The position numbers and the translations under genes are program-made. A DNA stretch of 33,204 bases, taken from Thalassobaculaceae bacterium. GTDB taxonomy: Bacteria; Pseudomonadota; Alphaproteobacteria; Thalassobaculales; Thalassobaculaceae. Position 1 is the first letter of the stretch; each line of letters opens with the position of its first letter. The stretch covers positions 1 through 33,204 of the forward strand of contig JARGOG010000003.1 of NCBI GenBank assembly GCA_029212785.1, given 5' to 3'. Below the pieces are notes generated by a model. The model was not told the origin of the DNA and ran no database searches. It saw nothing but the letters and a program-made list of their open reading frames with translations. Below are positions 31,503 through 33,204 of this stretch, in pieces.

Positions 31503-33128
31503 ATGACCGACTCGATCTTTGACCGAGACCTAGAGAGGCGTCCGGCGAACTATGCGCCGCTGACACCGAGCGATTTTCTCGCGCGCGCGGCCTACACCTA
31601 TCCGGACAAGGTCGCGGTGATCCACGGCGACCTGCGCCAGACCTATGGCGAGACCTATGCCCGTGCCCGACGGCTGGCCTCGGCGCTCACCAGGCGCGGC
31701 ATCGGCACCGGCGATACGGTGGCGGTCCTGGCGCCCAATACACCGGCCATGCTGGAGGCGCATTACGGCGTGCCGATGTCGGGGGCCGTGCTGAACGCGA
31801 TCAACACCCGCCTGGACGCGGCGACGGTCGGCTTCATCCTGGACCACGGGGCGGCGAAGATCGTGCTGGTCGACCGCGAGTTCACCGCCGTCATGGCCGA
31901 GGCGCTCGACACCGCCAAGGGCACCCCGACGGTGGTCTGGATCGACGATATCCTGGCTGAAACCGGCGATCCGCTCGGGGAGATCGAGTACGAGGCGCTG
32001 CTGGCGGAGGGGGATCCGGAGTTCGATTGGCCCTGGCCCGAAGACGAATGGCAGGCGATCTGCCTGAACTACACCAGCGGCACGACCGGCGACCCCAAGG
32101 GGGTCGTGTATCACCATCGTGGCGCCTACCTGAACGGCATGGGCAATGCCATCGCCTTCCAGGTCGACCGGAATTCCCGATATCTGTGGACCCTGCCGAT
32201 GTTCCATTGCAACGGCTGGACCTTCACCTGGGGCGTGACGGCGGCCTGCGGCACCCATGTGTGCCTGCGCAAGGTCGATCCGGCGCTGATCTTCGAGCTG
32301 ATCGGCGAGCACGAGGTCACCCATATGTGCGGCGCGCCGATCGTGCTGACCATGCTGATCCACTCGCCCGAGGAGGTGAAGCGCCGGTTCGACCACGAGA
32401 TCCATATCGGTACCGGCGGCGCCGCGCCACCGAGCGCGGTGATCGCCGGCATGGAGGAGATGGGCTTCAGGGTCATGCACCTCTACGGTCTGACCGAGAC
32501 CTACGGCCCGTCGGGCATCTGCGCCTGGCCGCCGGAATGGAACGAACTGCTGGTGGACGACAAGGCCCGCAAGATGGCGCGCCAGGGCGTCGGCTATCCC
32601 ACGCTGGAAGGCTTCCGGGTGGTCGACCCTGAGACGGGTGCGGATGTGCCGCGCGACGGCCGCACCATCGGCGAGATCGCGATCCGCGGAAACACGGTGA
32701 TGAAGGGGTATCTGAAGAACCCGTCCGCCACCGCCAAGGCCTTCGTCGACGGCTGGTTCCGCTCGGGCGATCTCGCGGTCATGCACCCCGACGGCTACGC
32801 CGAGGTGAAGGACCGCTCCAAGGACATCATCATCTCCGGCGGCGAGAACATCTCTTCGCTCGAGGTTGAGGACGTCCTGTTCCGCCACCCGAAGATCATG
32901 GAGGCCGCTGTCGTCGCTCGGCCCGATGACAAGTGGGGCGAGACGCCGTGTGCCTTCGTCACGCCGAAGCCCGGCGTCGATCTCACCGTGGAAGAGGTGG
33001 TCGCCTTCTGCCAGGAGAACATGGCGCGTTTCAAGGTACCGAAGACCATCGTCTTCACCGATCTGCCGAAGACCTCGACCGGCAAGATCCAGAAATTCGT
33101 CCTGCGAGAGCAGGCCGTGGCGATGTAA
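31503..33128 (+). CDS. Acyl-CoA synthetase (AMP-forming; DmdB-like)
   Basis: A 541-residue member of the adenylate-forming superfamily, which activates a carboxylic acid with ATP and joins it to CoA. The AMP-binding P-loop YTSGTTGDPKG is at 190-200, LYGLTETYGP follows as the A5 motif, the hinge motif reads FRSGDLAVMHPDG and DRSKDIIISGGENIS, and the catalytic lysine is K528 in TSTGKIQK. The VYHHRGAYLN segment and overall length resemble 3-(methylthio)propionyl-CoA ligases (DmdB) and medium-chain acyl-CoA ligases; the substrate is not certain. GGAGG (31486-31490) is 12 bases before ATG 31503, somewhat far. A probable GNAT gene begins 12 bases after its stop. Confidence 0.93.
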   Translation: MTDSIFDRDLERRPANYAPLTPSDFLARAAYTYPDKVAVIHGDLRQTYGETYARARRLASALTRRGIGTGDTVAVLAPNTPAMLEAHYGVPMSGAVLNAINTRLDAATVGFILDHGAAKIVLVDREFTAVMAEALDTAKGTPTVVWIDDILAETGDPLGEIEYEALLAEGDPEFDWPWPEDEWQAICLNYTSGTTGDPKGVVYHHRGAYLNGMGNAIAFQVDRNSRYLWTLPMFHCNGWTFTWGVTAACGTHVCLRKVDPALIFELIGEHEVTHMCGAPIVLTMLIHSPEEVKRRFDHEIHIGTGGAAPPSAVIAGMEEMGFRVMHLYGLTETYGPSGICAWPPEWNELLVDDKARKMARQGVGYPTLEGFRVVDPETGADVPRDGRTIGEIAIRGNTVMKGYLKNPSATAKAFVDGWFRSGDLAVMHPDGYAEVKDRSKDIIISGGENISSLEVEDVLFRHPKIMEAAVVARPDDKWGETPCAFVTPKPGVDLTVEEVVAFCQENMARFKVPKTIVFTDLPKTSTGKIQKFVLREQAVAM

Positions 33129-33140
33129 CGGAGGGCGGCG

Positions 33141-33204
33141 ATGGCTGCCGGGAGCGGGCTTTCCATCCGGGTGGCCGGGGAGGGCGACCTTGCCGTCGTC
33201 CAGG
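33141..33204 (+). CDS. Probable GNAT-family acetyltransferase, 5' end (partial)
   Basis: Only 21 codons are in the window. The peptide ISIRVAGEGDL-like start (SGLSIRVAGEGDLAVVQ) is how many GNAT N-acetyltransferases begin (IRxAxxxDLxxV). GGAG precedes ATG 33141, and it follows the acyl-CoA synthetase by 12 bases, so the two likely share a message. The rest lies beyond the window edge. Confidence 0.5.
   Translation, partial: MAAGSGLSIRVAGEGDLAVVQ

Overview
The window looks like the chromosome of a GC-rich alphaproteobacterium, probably a marine Rhodospirillales-type organism. The signs are a divergent recG / sdhE-mfd block, a very high third-position GC, a TRAP carboxylate transporter, and proteins (SdhE, gamma carbonic anhydrase, YghU, L32) of alphaproteobacterial type. 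No rRNA, tRNA, CRISPR array, integrase or intact insertion sequence was seen. No gene-free stretch exceeds 300 bases; the largest (about 170-210 bases, at 2606-2785, 9850-10019, 11861-12039, 18123-18309, 19219-19428, 22932-23119) are described in the entries.

Layout. 1-5.3 kb: the 3' end of rpsI with its terminator, a TrkH potassium transporter, a YghU-type glutathione transferase, a YqaA-family membrane protein, a stand-alone formyltransferase-domain protein, and a gamma carbonic anhydrase coupled to an unrecognised secreted protein. 5.3-9.85 kb: a divergent DMT exporter/LysR pair with a LysR-box-like palindrome, a membrane protein, an alpha/beta hydrolase and an SDR dehydrogenase. 9.85-13.1 kb: a 20-bp-arm inverted repeat next to the remnant of a glutathione transferase, an ATC-hydrolase-like gene, an isolated phnM, rpmF with a clear promoter and terminator, and a metallo-beta-lactamase-fold hydrolase. 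13.1-14.5 kb: a membrane protein with a degenerate GGDEF domain.

14.5-23.6 kb is the most distinctive region. A leftward operon encodes an RraA-like aldolase/decarboxylase, a D-2-hydroxyacid dehydrogenase, an HpcH/HpaI aldolase and an Ldh2-type NAD(P)-dependent dehydrogenase. Divergent from it are a PfkB (KDG-kinase-like) sugar kinase and a complete TRAP transporter (dctP, dctQ, dctM). Beyond the TRAP genes lies a divergent type II dehydroquinase-like gene. I infer a catabolic module for an unidentified hydroxy- or sugar-acid: TRAP uptake, oxidation of a hydroxyl to a 2-keto acid, optional phosphorylation, and retro-aldol cleavage to pyruvate or a related keto acid. A perfect -35 box and a 25-bp palindrome precede dctP, and two terminator-like hairpins separate dctP from dctQM.

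23.6-29.6 kb is the genome-maintenance block recG (leftward), sdhE and mfd (rightward). 29.6-33.2 kb holds an ABC-exporter membrane domain with no ATPase domain, preceded by an unusually structured leader, then a DsbA/FrnE-family oxidoreductase, an acyl-CoA synthetase, and the first 21 codons of a probable GNAT acetyltransferase cut by the window edge.
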